NCBI RefSeq assembly: GCF_963583255.1
Contig: NC_084810.1
Location: 6,541,751 to 6,605,750 of the forward strand
Origin: Pyrus communis
Taxonomy: Eukaryota; Streptophyta; Magnoliopsida; Rosales; Rosaceae
Direction: 5' to 3'
DNA: 64,000 nucleotides
The notes beneath the pieces are model-generated. The model searched no databases, was not told the origin of the DNA, and saw only the letters and a program-made list of their open reading frames with translations. Within the stretch, counting starts at the first letter, position 1. Every line of letters begins with the position of its first letter. Of this stretch, positions 20,573 through 32,662 are shown piece by piece. Position numbers and translations under genes: made by a program.

Positions 20573-23500
20573 ATGGACTCTTTAAAAACAAGATCAATGT
20601 CAAACTTCAACTCTAGCTTTTCTCCCTATTCTTCTCCTTGTCTAGGTTTGCCTGTACGACTTCCCAACCTAAAGTTTTTCTATGAAAAAAAAAGAATAAA
20701 GACCGTATCTGCTACCCAAGCTGATAATAAGCTCGAAATTGCTCGTCCTACTGCAAATTTTCATCCAAGCATTTGGGGAGATCGGTTCACAGTCTACGAC
20801 AATTCACAAGACATTGTAATCTCATGCCTTTTGCTCGCTCTCAAAATTTCTACTTTTTCCAATATTTTAGTTCATTTAATTAACAAATTGTTGATGTAGA
20901 CAAACAATGGCCAAATGCAACGGGAACTTGGGGAACTGAAAGTAGTAGTGAGTAATGAAATATTAGCAACTGGAGCTGGTGACTTTTCACAACAACTCAA
21001 GTTAATTGATGCAATCCAACGTCTTGGCGTGGCATACCATTTTGAAAAAGAGATTAAAGAAGCTTTGGAACTCATACATATTGCTGCATATAAGGACAAT
21101 GGCGTTAATAATGGTGGTGATCTGTCCAATGTTGCTGTTCGTTTTCGGCTACTAAGGCAACATGGATTTAATGTTTCATGTGGTACGTATTTTGTAGATT
21201 TATAGTTTTCTTTATTACAAGCACTAGTAAGTTACACGCTAAAGGGAAAGGTGGGTTTTGAAGAGGAAGATTGTATCTAGTGGTGCAATCCACCACTTGC
21301 ACGTATATGCATATATTAATTAAATAATTTATTTGTTGGAACGTCATGTACATGAGAGATTTTTGGATGCTTTATTCTATTTTTTTTTTTTTATATGTCT
21401 TCATTTTCTGGGAATCAAGTAGATATATTCCAAAAGTTCAAAGGTGAAGATGGTAGCTTCAAGGAAAGCTTAATTGCCGATGTGCCGGGTATGCTAAGCC
21501 TTTATGAAGCAACACATCTAAGGGTGCATGGAGAAGACATACTAGAAGAGGCTCTTGTTTTCACCACCACTCACCTCGAGTCCACTGCAACCAGTTTAAG
21601 CTGTTCAATGGCAGCTCAAATAACTCAAGCCTTGGAAAGACCTTTGCTAAAGAGTCTAGTGAGGTTAGGTGTCAGGAATTACATGTCAATCTATCAAGAA
21701 GAAGCTTCACACAGTGAAGCTTTATTACAACTTGCAAAGTTGGATTTCAATCTTGTTCAATCTTTGCACAAAAAGGAGCTCAGGGAAATTACTAGGTAAT
21801 AAGTCCATTTTTATTTTTAATTTGATCATAAGAGATATAGTTTGTAAGAAAAATATTCCTATAGTTATGAGTTATAATCCAATTTGTAAATGTTTTCATT
21901 AATTAGATGGTGGAAAGAACTCGAGTTTGAAAGAAAGCTGCCGTTTGCAAGAGACAGGATAGTTGAATTGTACGTTTGTTCAACGGGAGTATTTTTTGAA
22001 CCCCATTACTCTACAGCCAGAAAAATTATGGCCAAAGTCCTGGCTTTGGCGACAGTAATGGACAATATCTACGACGCATTTGGTACATTCGAAGAACTCG
22101 ACATCTTTACAGAAGCATTTAGAAGGTTTGATTTAAACAAAGTGGCTTTATATAAAGATTACGTTTTTCCTAAAGCTATGCTTAGGATGATCTAATGTTT
22201 ATGCAAATTTCAGGTGGGATGTTAATTTCATTGATGAACTTCCGGACTATATGCAGACATTTTATCTTGCACTTGTGAATCTTTTCAACGAAATTGAGGA
22301 AGAGATGGTAACAGAAGGAAAGTCATACGGGGTTCGCTATGCAAAAGAAGCTGTATGTAACACATGCATGCTTAGCTAGCTTGATTAACTTGTACTTTTT
22401 AGTAGCTTAAGCATTATAATCATTTCATTTTTACTTATCGTCTTTTTTAAAAAAATTGAAAAAATTGAAAAAAATTTTGTTTAGTTTAGGTTTAGGTTTA
22501 GGTTTAGAGTTTAGTTTTCAGTAAACAAATGAAAAATTGAAAGCTATTTGTTGAGTTTTCAATTTATGGGTATCAAACGAGACCTTTTTTTTTTTTTCTT
22601 TTTTTTCCCTACTCAAACTATTGAGGATTCCTTGGTTCTTTTTTTTTTTCAGAGTAGTTTAACTATTGAAGGTTAAGTTTTCACACTAAACATGTCATTG
22701 TCACATACAGTGGAAAGTTTTTGCCCATGGTCAATTTGATGAGGCCAGATGGTTACGGGAACAATGCATCCCAAGCATGGAGGAGTATATGCATGTTGCA
22801 ACGGCTTCTGTTGGTAACAGCTTCCTTGCAACTGTTAGTTTAGTTTGCATGGGAGATATTGTAACAAATGACGTGTTCCAGTGGTTGTCCAATAACCCTA
22901 AAATTCTCAGAGCTTCCAATATCATTTTTAGGCTCATGGATGACATTGCTGGCCACAAGGTACAGGATATTATTCTCAGTACATTGAGTAATATATAAAT
23001 TATATTAAAGTGTTTGACAAAAAAAAACACAAATTAGTTTTCCCCTATCTCTCCTCATCCCTTTAACCTCCACTCTCTTTCTTTTATGTATGGTTATATT
23101 TTTAATTCATATTATATGATATAAACTCAAAAAATTTGTCCAAACTAATGTTAAAATAACTATTTCAGATTTAAAATAAATATTGTTTACAAAACTGAAA
23201 CTAAAATTTTTCTTCATTTTTGAAATTGTAATATTATATTATTATTACTTGATTTGTTTTAAAAAAAAATTATGAAACAATAGTCAAATAAACAAATAAT
23301 AAAAAAATATATATATATATATTGGTTATGGAGTAAGTGTAGGGTGACATGAGGGAGAATGTGTGTTTGATATGGATGGCTGTGAGAGGGGAAGAGAGAG
23401 AGTGGTGAGAAGCATTGGACCAGCGTGTTTGTTTGTTTGTTTGTTTTTTTTTTTTTTTTTTTTTTTTTTTGTGTCTTTTTTATTTTCTTTACCATGTTAA

Positions 23501-23998
23501 AGTTTTTATCATTTTCATTAAATTTGAAGTACTTTTCATAAAATTTTAAGATTTTTCATTAAAGAAAGTTATTAGGAAGTTTTTTTGGTTAGAAAAATTT
23601 GAAGCCTTTTTTATTAAAGCTCAAAAATTGAACTATATTAAAGTGAATATTGGGTGCTACATATATAAAAGTAACGCAAATTCTCTGGGAGTCAATTTTT
23701 GCAGTTTGAGAAAGAGAGACGGCATATAACTTCTAGTATTGATTGTTACATGAAGCAATATGACGTGTCGGAGCAAGAGACACTTGCTGCGTTTAACAAA
23801 CAAATAGTGGATATGTGGAAGGATATAAACGAGGAGTTACTTAGACCAACTGCAGTGCCAGAGTTTGTCCTCGTACGTGTTCTTAATTTGACGAGGGTTG
23901 TGGATCTGCTTTACAGAAGAGGAGACATCTTCACACATGTTGGGAAACTTATGAAAGATATCGTTGCTTCGCTTTTTATTGACCCAGTGCCACTTTGA
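20573..23998 (+). CDS. Terpene synthase TPS-1 (class I, TPS-a-like), seven exons
   Basis: Exons 20573-20815, 20900-21182, 21423-21795, 21907-22125, 22214-22352, 22711-22959 and 23705-23998, all bounded by GT/AG, join to 1800 nt (599 residues and TGA) with no internal stop. The product would ionise a prenyl diphosphate to make a mono- or sesquiterpene. Visible motifs: RPx8W (R58-W68, ...NFHPSIWGD), RDR (315-317), the Asp-rich motif at 352-356 reading DNIYD instead of DDxxD, and the second metal site D496-D497-x-x-G500-x-x-x-E504. Exon 6 starts [14 protein letters not shown], diverged from the usual YF(D/N)EARW. The first 48 residues are Ser/Lys/Arg-rich with few acids, like a plastid transit peptide; TPS-2 lacks this extension. 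An in-frame ATG at 20510 would lengthen it further. A LINE tail lies about 90 bp upstream, so no normal promoter is apparent. Length and exon pattern are usual for the family. Product unknown; activity uncertain because of the N353 change. Confidence 0.88.
22061..22075 (+). other. Altered Asp-rich metal site (DNIYD) in TPS-1
   Basis: The codons are GAC AAT ATC TAC GAC. The second Asp of DDxxD, which helps bind Mg2+ in class I terpene synthases, is Asn (AAT at 22064-22066). TPS-2 has GAT GAT at the matching place (59594-59599). A single base change, GAT to AAT, explains the difference. Confidence 0.9.
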
Positions 23999-24000
23999 GT

Positions 24001-24320
24001 TGGTTTCTTTCTGTTAGTCAAGTAGTACTATTTCCCACTTTGACGGAAGATGATGCCGGATAATACGGGGTCTATAATCCATTCAAGTTCCAAATAAAAA
24101 CGAACACATCAAATAATATCATAAGTTTTGTGCGAGTGAAGTGTGAGTTCGTACTTATTCGGTAGTACTACAGTACTACATAATGTATGGGTTTCGTGCT
24201 ACAGATCGGGGGTCCTGCATATCTTGTTTTTCTGATTCTCTACTCATATGTTTCTATCTGTAATCTTAAGCTAACCCAAGTAGACTAATTATAATGATGC
24301 AAAATATATATAAATCTGAC
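24001..24320 (+). other. TPS-1 3' untranslated region and duplicated 3' flank
   Basis: The sequence after the stop (GATGATGCCGGATAAT, CAGATC(G/C)GGGGTCCT, ATGTTTCTATC) recurs after the TPS relics at 36254-36430 with 39891-39990, and at 40910-41320 with 46988-47040. The duplicated TPS unit therefore included at least 300 bp of 3' flank. Confidence 0.75.
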
Positions 24321-26930
24321 TTTTTTTTTTTAACTGGGATTCGAAAGAATCAATACCTTGGCATATAACGGTTTTCAACAATTACAGCAAGATGATCCTT
24401 CTAGCTATGCAACAAATCCAAATTGAGCACCATCGCATAATCATGGGCTTACATTGTGGAAAACAGAAGCACCGCCAGCGTTTAGAACAATCAACCTTAC
24501 TTGCCAACATCATTAGAGAGTGAACAATTAGGACCATTTTTTCTGTCCAGCCATTTTAGTTGACCAAACTCAATGCAATTGCTTCTAATAACAGAATATT
24601 CTGATTGAAATGGAAAGCATAGAGTTCCTCTAAAAAAGGCTAGAATCATTCATACCTGCCAAAGCAACAGTAATCTGGTTCAAGATGTGAGAGAACATTT
24701 ATTTCTGTGTAACCATCAGAAGTCTCACTCATCTGCCTCCCAATCCCCTCCAATCCTCCAACAGATGTATAAATGAAACAAAAAAAATATATGGGAACTC
24801 AAAAGGGTTAGACAAAATAGTACTTCTCTCTTAAAAATGCGGTTATCAACCCTTTTTACACATTTTTGTTAAAAGTGTAACCTAATTGTTCATTAATTAC
24901 AATATCTGAAAACACCTCAAGTCAAGCCACCTGATTTTGGCAGTTGGGTGAGAAGGGGATGCTAATATATATTTCGAAAACAACATCATGCTTTTCAGTC
25001 ATTATCATGGTTCTTACCAAAATTTAAAATCTACAGATGGTGAGGGATTAAGACAGTCAGGAAATAAACAAATATTGGATATAATTCCACATTCTAAAAT
25101 AGATATCAACAAGTCAAAAGTAAAAACATGAAAAAAGTAAGAAATTTGATATTGTAGTTAAAGACCCATATAAGTAATCTACAACTAAAAAGCTAGATAT
25201 TAAACCTAAAATCATGTAATTATGTATGAAGCAGAGAATAATGCAGAAAGATTGTTTTTTATATTGCTGCCAATGACAATTAATTTCTCATGAAAACAAA
25301 GAAAAGAGAAACAGAGGTATAAAAGTATATTGTTTTTTATAGTTGCAAATATTATGAATTCTGAAAAAAAAAAAAACTACAAATAACACTTCAATCACAG
25401 ACCTAAGCATCTAAAACGCGGCAGCCAAGATACCATTCAAGATAGGGCTCAGCATCATGGATGAACTAACCTATCTATGTCCCTGAGCTCACTGTATGTC
25501 ATATACAACCAACCAACTGGGCATAGGAGCATAATGAGGAAAACTTCCCATATCCTCACTTAGAAGAAAATAATGCATGCATAATAGCCACATGGACCTC
25601 GCGTATATAAATTGTTGTGGCAATAATTTGCAAAAGAAAACATAGTTATAAATAAGATATACGAAATGGAGAACAATTAAGTATTACGTGAGGTCTCTAT
25701 AATGAAATGGGAGATTGAATACACTTGAGGAAACTGAAAATTCAAATATGTACACTCCATAGTGTATCTTCACAACCAAAAGAAACGTTTATATATACGA
25801 CATATGTTTGACATTGTTTTTCCCAGCTCAAATCGTCTTGAGAAAATTTGACTACATTAAGAATAAGCAAAAGAGTACTTTTTACTACCTAATTTACTAA
25901 GATCCACCAAATCTAAAAACTACAAAACTTTGATTAAAGAATCAAATAGAATAGCATTAGAAAGTTATTAGGACACCATATCCGAATTTTTTGCAGATAA
26001 AAACACCTGTATTTCACCTAATCTTCGAATGAAATACAGATGCTTGTATGTCACCTATACATAGCTGCCTGACATTTATTGTCTTCTTTGGGTTCAAGTT
26101 CGTTATATTGTCTGATACGTGAAAGAATCAGAAATTGTATACAGTTTGATAAAGAAACACGTAATGTGATTATGTGACAACCATGCACTTGTCTGTCAGA
26201 GAGATAAACAAAGATACCAAAAACAGAGAGGCAATGTTAAGATAAACAGAGAGGCAATGTCACATTGTTTTGCATGATCTTGAAATTGGGGATAAGGTAT
26301 TCAAAGTGCTAACAATGACGTGCAAATGGTATTGAAATACTAAAAAGGGCATTTTGAATAATTATATGATGTGGCAACAAAAACACAATTGACTTTCAAA
26401 CTATAGAAATAAATGATAAAAAACACATACTTGCACCAATGCATTGTTTTCTTTTTTACTGTGCAGTATAAGAATAAAAAAGGATAACATTCCCCCGAAA
26501 CCAAATTCATCCCCCAATTTCTTGCAACAAATTTCAGTAATGACGAACGCAACTAAATCTTAAATAAATAGAGTTGTTCAATTATATTAAACTACATATA
26601 GGGAGGGGGAAAGAGAGAAAAGAGAGACCTAGAACTACCTGGATCCTCAATATTGACCGGAACATAATTCCGATTGGGTTTCAAAAGTGAAGTGTACATC
26701 AAATGCTATATCAGTGTTGTTGGATGCTGAAAAGTAACTGCAATCCAGGGATCAATTTCATTTATAAGTATAATAAAAATAGAAAGAATCAGGGAAAATC
26801 TGTGATGGTGGAAAACATCAAAGCCAAACCAAAACTCTAAACCTGTATTAGAGGTTTATTAAATCCAATGTTGAAAACCATTTAATAGTATTGTTTGAAA
26901 CCTAAAAAAGGATTGAATAGTGATCACTGA
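24321..26930. other. Intergenic DNA without recognised gene
   Basis: AT-rich, moderately low repeat content. I found no convincing coding frame longer than about 70 codons. A minus-strand stretch at about 26640-26740 has an exon-like composition (FDVHFTFETQS), but no family is recognisable. Confidence 0.4.
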
Positions 26931-26931
26931 C

Positions 26932-27007
26932 CTCTTTGAATCAAATGATATTCGGATTCTTCAGTGATTTATGGTTTATGATTTCCCTTTGAACATGTTA
27001 ATCCATC
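26932..27007 (-). pseudogene. SnRK2 kinase exon 2, degenerate copy
   Basis: The minus strand reads MD*HVQREIINHKSLKNPNI then I*FKE, flanked by TGCAG upstream and GTCAGTG downstream. It is the SnRK2 exon carrying the conserved HVQREIxNHRSLxHPNIxRFKE helix of the kinase N-lobe. Two stops make it non-coding. It is the second of two tandem copies on this strand. Confidence 0.7.
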
Positions 27008-27080
27008 TGCACCTGCATCACCAAAAATAAATAAATATTTAAAAAAAAATACAAAATGAAAATAGTTTATGATCACTAAC

Positions 27081-27155
27081 CTCTTTGGATCGAATGATAT
27101 TTGGATGCTTCAGTGATCTATGATTCATGATTTCCCTTTGAACATGTTCATCTAT
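27081..27155 (-). pseudogene. SnRK2 kinase exon 2, better preserved copy
   Basis: 75 nt on the minus strand read [20 protein letters not shown] followed by IRSKE. AG precedes it (GGTGATGCAG) and GT follows (GTTAGTG). Only one residue deviates from the SnRK2 consensus, Ser where Phe is usual (RFKE). No neighbouring kinase exons (glycine-rich loop upstream, catalytic loop downstream) were recognised within several kb, so this is an orphan exon, duplicated together with about 45 bp of intron. Confidence 0.75.
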
Positions 27156-27159
27156 CTGC

Positions 27160-28605
27160 ATCACCAAAAAATTAATAAATATTTTAAAAAAATGCAAAAT
27201 CTAAAGGATAAGAATTGCGAAGATTCTTAGGTCTTAGTTCGGTTAAACTGACATCTTTTATCGTCGTAGTCTCCAATATATAAGTAAGGTATGTAAGCTG
27301 AACACAGAAAAAGAGGAAATGACACAAATGATGTTTTGAGGGGAATGCCAGAACTGAACCATGAGGGGAAACTTACATAGAAAATGACCAGATTTGCTGC
27401 AATAGAAATTAAATTAATTTATGGTAAAGTCCAAGTCGTTCATTACAAAAGGAATTATCAAACAATGATTGGTAGTTTTACATATTCCTAAAGCGAAGTG
27501 TTACTGACACTTCAAAAAGTTGATCATAAACTCCTCGATGTTCAGTTTTGTTCTTATATTTTTATTAAAAAAAAAAAACTTAGAAATCTTGGACAACCAA
27601 AATGCAAATTGAAAAAAGACCCAGATCATGAAAACATAACAACAAATTACCCATATCAAAGAATGGAAAAGCGTCAAGAAAACACATGAAATCAGATAAA
27701 AAAAACATAATATTGGATATAACATGAAGAGGGTGAGAATTGAGAAAAAGTGCCACTCACTGAGAATTGAGAAAAAACGGAAAAAAGAACTTAACCCAAA
27801 ACCATCAACTTCTTGAAACCAAAATATAGTGAAAACACAGTATTTTATTCAAGAACAAAACCAACCCCAGAGAACAATAAAATTATTAACTTCCATTGGC
27901 ATACATATATATATATATATAATTCTGAAAGTGATGAGAGAGATATACCTTTGGGGTGTCGATGAAAGAAGGGTGAGTGGGGGATCTGAGATGTTTGAGA
28001 GCTTGTGCGAAAAAGTTGAAGAGCTTCGAACTGAGTGAGAGACAGAGAGTGGAGTGAGAATGGCAGAGAGAATCAAAACCAAACAAAACAGTAGAAAATC
28101 AAGTATAAAGATGGTACTTATCTTGTAAATGAGGACATGCAGACGCATGATGGACAAAGGAGAGCACATCTAGGGTCCAACTCCTTGTCTTCCTCCCTGT
28201 CCTGTAATTCCAGCATATAAACAGCAAAACACAAAACCAATAACCCCCAAATTTATTCATTTCTTAATTGAAATCCAGAAAAAAAAATGCAAAATTTAAG
28301 TAATGTAGAGAAAACGTAGATCCCACCCCAAATTTATCCTCGAAGGTTTTTTATAAATCAACCAACCATGAATCAAAGAAGAAGCAGAGGATTGAGTAAG
28401 GGGGGAAGAGCGTTCCACTGCGAGACAGTGTTTGAGCACAGTGGTGTTGTCGGAAACGGTCCAAAGGGACAAAACCCAAACCCCTAGCCACGATCCCTAC
28501 CCCTCCCTCAAATCCCGACAGCCCCCATGCTTTTCTTTGACTGTCCCCTCCCCTCTCCCACTCATGAAATCGAGGATCTGCAGCAATGGCGATGAGATCC
28601 CCACT

Positions 28606-28636
<31 letters not shown>

Positions 28637-29270
28637 ATCACTCTTTCTCTGTCTGTCTCCCTCTTTCTCCATCTCCCTCTCCCTCTCCCTCTATCTCTCC
28701 CTTTCTGTCTCCCTCTATATATCTCTATCTCTATCTCTATGTCTATTGGTATGACCTCCCATCCCTGAAACCCTCACCAAGCAATGAGCATTAACAAACA
28801 CACATGCACAAATCTCAAAGGAAATTGGTAAGAAATAATCCTAATTGAGAAAAAAAATCAGAAAACCAGAGGACATAACTGGAGTCTAATTCCACAGAAC
28901 CCATGACAAACAAATATCCAAAATTAACAAATTACATTAACAACATTCCAACAAAAGTAAGAAGACCAGAAAAATTATCTATTCTAAAGTAAATTAGTTC
29001 CATCATGCATAAATCAAGGGAGTCACGGAAGGCCAGTATCTAAGGTAATCCAACATATTAACGCATCCAAACAGAGACTCAGAATTACAAAACGCATGAA
29101 AATTCACATTCCAACGTGTTATGCAATCACCAATTTCAGATCAACCAAAACCAAATAAATTTATCAGTACGCATCAAACCCACCAAACCCAAAATCAAAA
29201 GAAGGTAATCAAATGTTTGATTTTGCTAAATATTACAAAATAAAATAAATAAGAATATGGACAAATCAGC
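27160..29270. other. Intergenic or intronic DNA with microsatellites
   Basis: No gene recognised. Contains a TA run at about 27905-27920 and a CT-rich tract at 28600-28740. Frames through the CT tract are low-complexity artefacts. Confidence 0.45.
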
Positions 29271-29278
29271 ATGCATAC

Positions 29279-29344
29279 CTTGTAGCGGTGCAGGGAACAG
29301 TAGTGTGAGCTGCATCGAGGGCATGTGTACAGGGCAAATTGCTA
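29279..29344 (-). pseudogene. Orphan HIT-type zinc-finger exon
   Basis: On the minus strand, after CTGCCAG, a 66-nt segment reads QFALYTCPRCSSHYCSLHRY K and ends AAG|GTATGC. The spacing Cys-x2-Cys...Tyr-Cys-x-Leu-His matches half of a zf-HIT finger (usual form YxCPRCxxxYCSLxCYxxH), with one Cys replaced by Arg. Other minus-strand exon-like pieces lie upstream: about 29775-29930 (FKKHINNAQGGAKASVATVN) and 30173-30240 between AG and GT. They may belong to one decayed gene whose first exon is near 31220. Confidence 0.4.
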
Positions 29345-30110
29345 CTGGCAGCTGCAATTAACAAAAACAAAACAAAACAAAAATTGAAAAAACTCAAAAT
29401 TGGGAATTTTTCCCGAAAAAAAAATAAAACAAATTATCAAGCTTTGTTGATGAAAGAGAGGTGGTGTTCTTGGGAAGTCAGAGCCTTTGGAACCTTTGGA
29501 ACAGTTCGGGAGCTTCTCTGAGAAGTCGGAGCCTTTGGAAAAGTTCGGGAGCTTTTCTGAGAGGCTGAAGCTTCAGCTGTCCGGAAAGCGTGCTTGCAAC
29601 AGGCGTATCAGAACCTCCTACATTAAATCAGTAGAAGGAAAAACATTGCCAAGAAATGAAAATCAAACAAAATAGGCAACTCAGATGTTAAAAAAGAACA
29701 CAATTATCTAATATTCCTGAACTCCTTCAAACACATACATTTTCTAGACTAAAAGAGAACTGATACTTAGAAATCGGTACCATGTAATTGGGGATGTACA
29801 CAGGCTCCATTTTGTACAACGTCGTGTTGCGCAGAAGCAATACTGGAATCCTTAGTGTTTACAGTGGCTACACTTGCCTTGGCTCCTCCTTGTGCATTGT
29901 TAATATGCTTCTTAAAACTGAATATTTGAAATAATAATCATCAAACCCTTAAATTTCCAACAATCTCAAAAATTCCAAAACAAACGTATTAAAAACCTCA
30001 ATTTGAAATCCTAATCCAAAGCAATATAATTGCATAGATTGTTAAAAATGACGGAAAACTGATCAAGAACAAACCCTACACAAAGACATATGCAAATAAG
30101 TAGATTTGAC

Positions 30111-30162
<52 letters not shown>

Positions 30163-31229
30163 CTGCAGTTGGAGGAGATGGAAGGGCCAAGCCCACCGGC
30201 GCAGGTGCCCATAGGGTGAGCGGGTCCTGTGAAAAATATGAAACCTTGTGAAAAGAGCGCATGTGGGAAAGACCAATATCAGTATCGAACACATAGAAAC
30301 CACAGCGGTAATAACATTCAAAAAAGTCTTTATTCTATACGACACAATAAAAGCAATAGCAGTGAGGCATAAAAAGTAAAAATAAAAAATTGGGGATTGT
30401 AAATTGTAATCTAATCACCCAATAAAATAAAACAGAAATTAAGCACAACAATATCAAAATTAAAAGGACAGAATAACATGAAACCTTGTGCATAGAACAC
30501 TCGTGAGAATGAATCACACAACAATCAAGGGTGGACAAATCACAAAAGTGACAGTTAAAGGGCACCTAACGGACACCTCCATCTCTCTCTGCAGTCGCAG
30601 AAATCCCTCAGGTTTCAGGAAGCAAATGGAAAACGAAATGCTTTTCCATCTCCTACCCATACCCATACCTCCCTTTCTCCATGTTACAGCAATAGTCTTA
30701 GAGCTCTTACAACATCACAGATGCATGACCAAGAGTGTATCCGACAACCTTTTCTCTGGTCCTTTTCATCAGTTGGTCCTAAAGCAACCCTCTAAAGATT
30801 CTATTCTTTTAAATTCATCTTCTTTTTGGGTATCAACACACATTTATCACTTTATATGTCGAACACAAAACACCTAAAATTTTTATGACAAATTAGAAGC
30901 AACTAATCAGAATCTGGGTACTGAGAATTAAATTACTCTTCTTTCTTATAGTCCCAATGGAAATTACTCATTGATTCACAATATAATCAAACTAAAATGC
31001 AAGAAAAGAACAATCAACAACCCATATCAAAATAATATAAATAGATCCCAACAAACCAAGGAAACAATTAGCATTTAAACAAAAATATTTGCAAAGTTGG
31101 AGGGAAAGAAGCATACCAGAAGATGAAGAGGAAGAAGAAGAGCATGTTACAGAAACCTTTCTCATTTTTCAGAAACCTAACTCTGGGTCGAGCTGAGCTT
31201 CTTCGCCGCCATTCTCACCGGCTCTGATT
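29345..31229 (-). other. Possible minus-strand gene remnant
   Basis: Exon-like open stretches on the minus strand: 31220-31188 (ATG, MAAKKLSSTQS then stop), 30240-30173 (bounded by TTTTCACAG and GTGCATAT), 29930-29775, and 29640-29460 with an internal repeat (RKAPELFQR, REAPELFQR). They do not join into one clear frame and I cannot name the product. A long TA microsatellite (30113-30158) lies in one intron. Confidence 0.3.
30113..30158. repeat. TA microsatellite
   Basis: An uninterrupted run of alternating A and T of about 46 bp. Confidence 0.95.
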
Positions 31230-31256
31230 TTCTTCTCAAACTATTGAACTTTACTT

Positions 31257-32113
31257 GTTTTTTTTTATTCTTATTTTTATTTTTGGAAAAATTTTGACTG
31301 TAGCAAAACTACAGTCAAAACTCCCTCAACTTTTATCTCAACTTTTATTAAAACAAGAAGCCTAAAAGTACAAGCAAACCAAAGGCTCAACTACAGCTAT
31401 AAACAAACAGAAAAGGGCCGAAATCAACAGAAAAAAGGAGGCCCCACAACAGTGAAACCCAAAAAAACACCCAACAACCAATCGATAAGCTTCTACTGAA
31501 AACTCCTCCACTGACAAAGATCCAAGCCAGCCACAGGAAACGTCATACACCACTGAGTAACGTCGTCTTAGACACCACCGCCAACCCTGAACAGCAATCA
31601 GATCACAACACTAACAGGTGATAGTTGGTACCAAAGAGGGATTAGCCAGCTACTGGGAAGAAGCTCGGGGAAACCCACGAGCAACACTGCCAAAAATAGC
31701 AGACAATAAGGAGAACATGATGGTGTGGGAAAGACCTGAGCCAGGAACAATACCCCAGCTCTACACACGAACTCAAAAGGAACGATTGAAGATCGAACTG
31801 AGGAAGGGATGGGGAGAGGAATACCGGCAGAAGATGAAGAAGAAGACAAGCCTGAGGGAAAAAATAGGGAGAAGCATCAGAAGAATAAAACAGAAGAAGA
31901 AAAGGAAAAGAGAAGAACACAACAAAGAATGGGAGAAAATAAGAAAACAGAAGAAGAAAAGGAAAAGAGGCAACTGACTCCAGCCAAAGCCAGAGTCGGC
32001 GCCTGAGAAGGTGGGCAAGATGAAGACCCTCACCAAAAGGGGAAGAAAACTCTCACATAGGAGATAAGGTCTCTCATGGAAGGAGAGAAAGAAAAAAGGC
32101 AATTTAATTATAT
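31257..32113 (-). mobile_element. Non-LTR retroposon in TPS intron 5, unit 1
   Basis: On the minus strand the element ends in an A-rich tail (AAAAATAAAAATAAGAATAA). It is flanked by a 13-bp target duplication TTGAACTTTACTT (31244-31256 and 32114-32126), features of target-primed reverse transcription. A perfect 8-bp stem GACTGTAG/CTACAGTC lies near the tail. No RT domain survives, so it is a LINE 3' fragment or similar retroposon. It occurs in all three tandem units. Confidence 0.7.
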
Positions 32114-32187
32114 TTGAACTTTACTTTCTTTAGGACTAGTTTAACTATCGAAGTTTAAGTTTTCACACATGTCATTGTTAAATACAG

Positions 32188-32442
32188 TGGAAAGCTACTG
32201 CCCAAGCCTACTTTGATGAGGCTAGATGGTTCTGCAAACGATGCATCCCAAGCATGGAGGAGTATATACACGTTGCAACAAGTTCTGTTGGTAACACCTT
32301 ACTTTCAACTGTATTTGTGGTTCACATCGAAGATAATGTAACGAATGAGATATTTTAGTGGTTGTCCAATGGGCAATAAACCCTAAAAATCTCGAGCTTC
32401 GAATATCATTTTTGGGCTCATGGATGACATTGGCGGCATAAG
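32188..32442 (+). pseudogene. TPS exon 6 pseudo-exon, unit 1
   Basis: Follows ACAG and starts TGGAAAGC; reads WKATAQAYFDEARWFCKRCI then PSMEEYIHVATSSVGN, clearly terpene synthase exon 6. Later it reads VTNEIF*WLSNG with an in-frame TAG and small insertions. The end retains FGLMDDIGG(I)...|GTAC, the second metal-binding region, with a frameshift. It cannot encode a functional exon. Confidence 0.85.
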
Positions 32443-32662
32443 GTACAATTCTCAATAAAAAATGAAAGCTTCTTTTTTATTAGTGTAGGGCAACTTGAGA
32501 AGAATTAGATTAGTTTAGATTTAGGTTTAGAGTTTAGGGTTCAGTAAAAAATGAAAAATTAAATGCTTCTTTTAGAGTTTTCAAATTTTAGTTTTTAGTT
32601 TTCACTTTATGGGTATTAAAAGAGCTTCGGTTTTTTTCTTCTCAAACTATTAAACTTTACTT

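Noticed and set aside
22480..22512. Interstitial telomere repeat in TPS-1 intron 5
   Set aside because: The motif is TTTAGG repeated about four times, not the plant telomere TTTAGGG, and it grades into ordinary intron sequence.
28351..28794. Arg-Glu or Leu-Ser repeat proteins around 28.4-28.8 kb
   Set aside because: Artefacts of the CT/GA microsatellite; no domain or start context.
31618..32102. Long plus and minus frames (lysine/glutamate-rich or phenylalanine-rich) in the TPS tandem units
   Set aside because: They are low-complexity frames through a purine-rich retroposon, are not conserved between the three copies, and have no recognisable domain.
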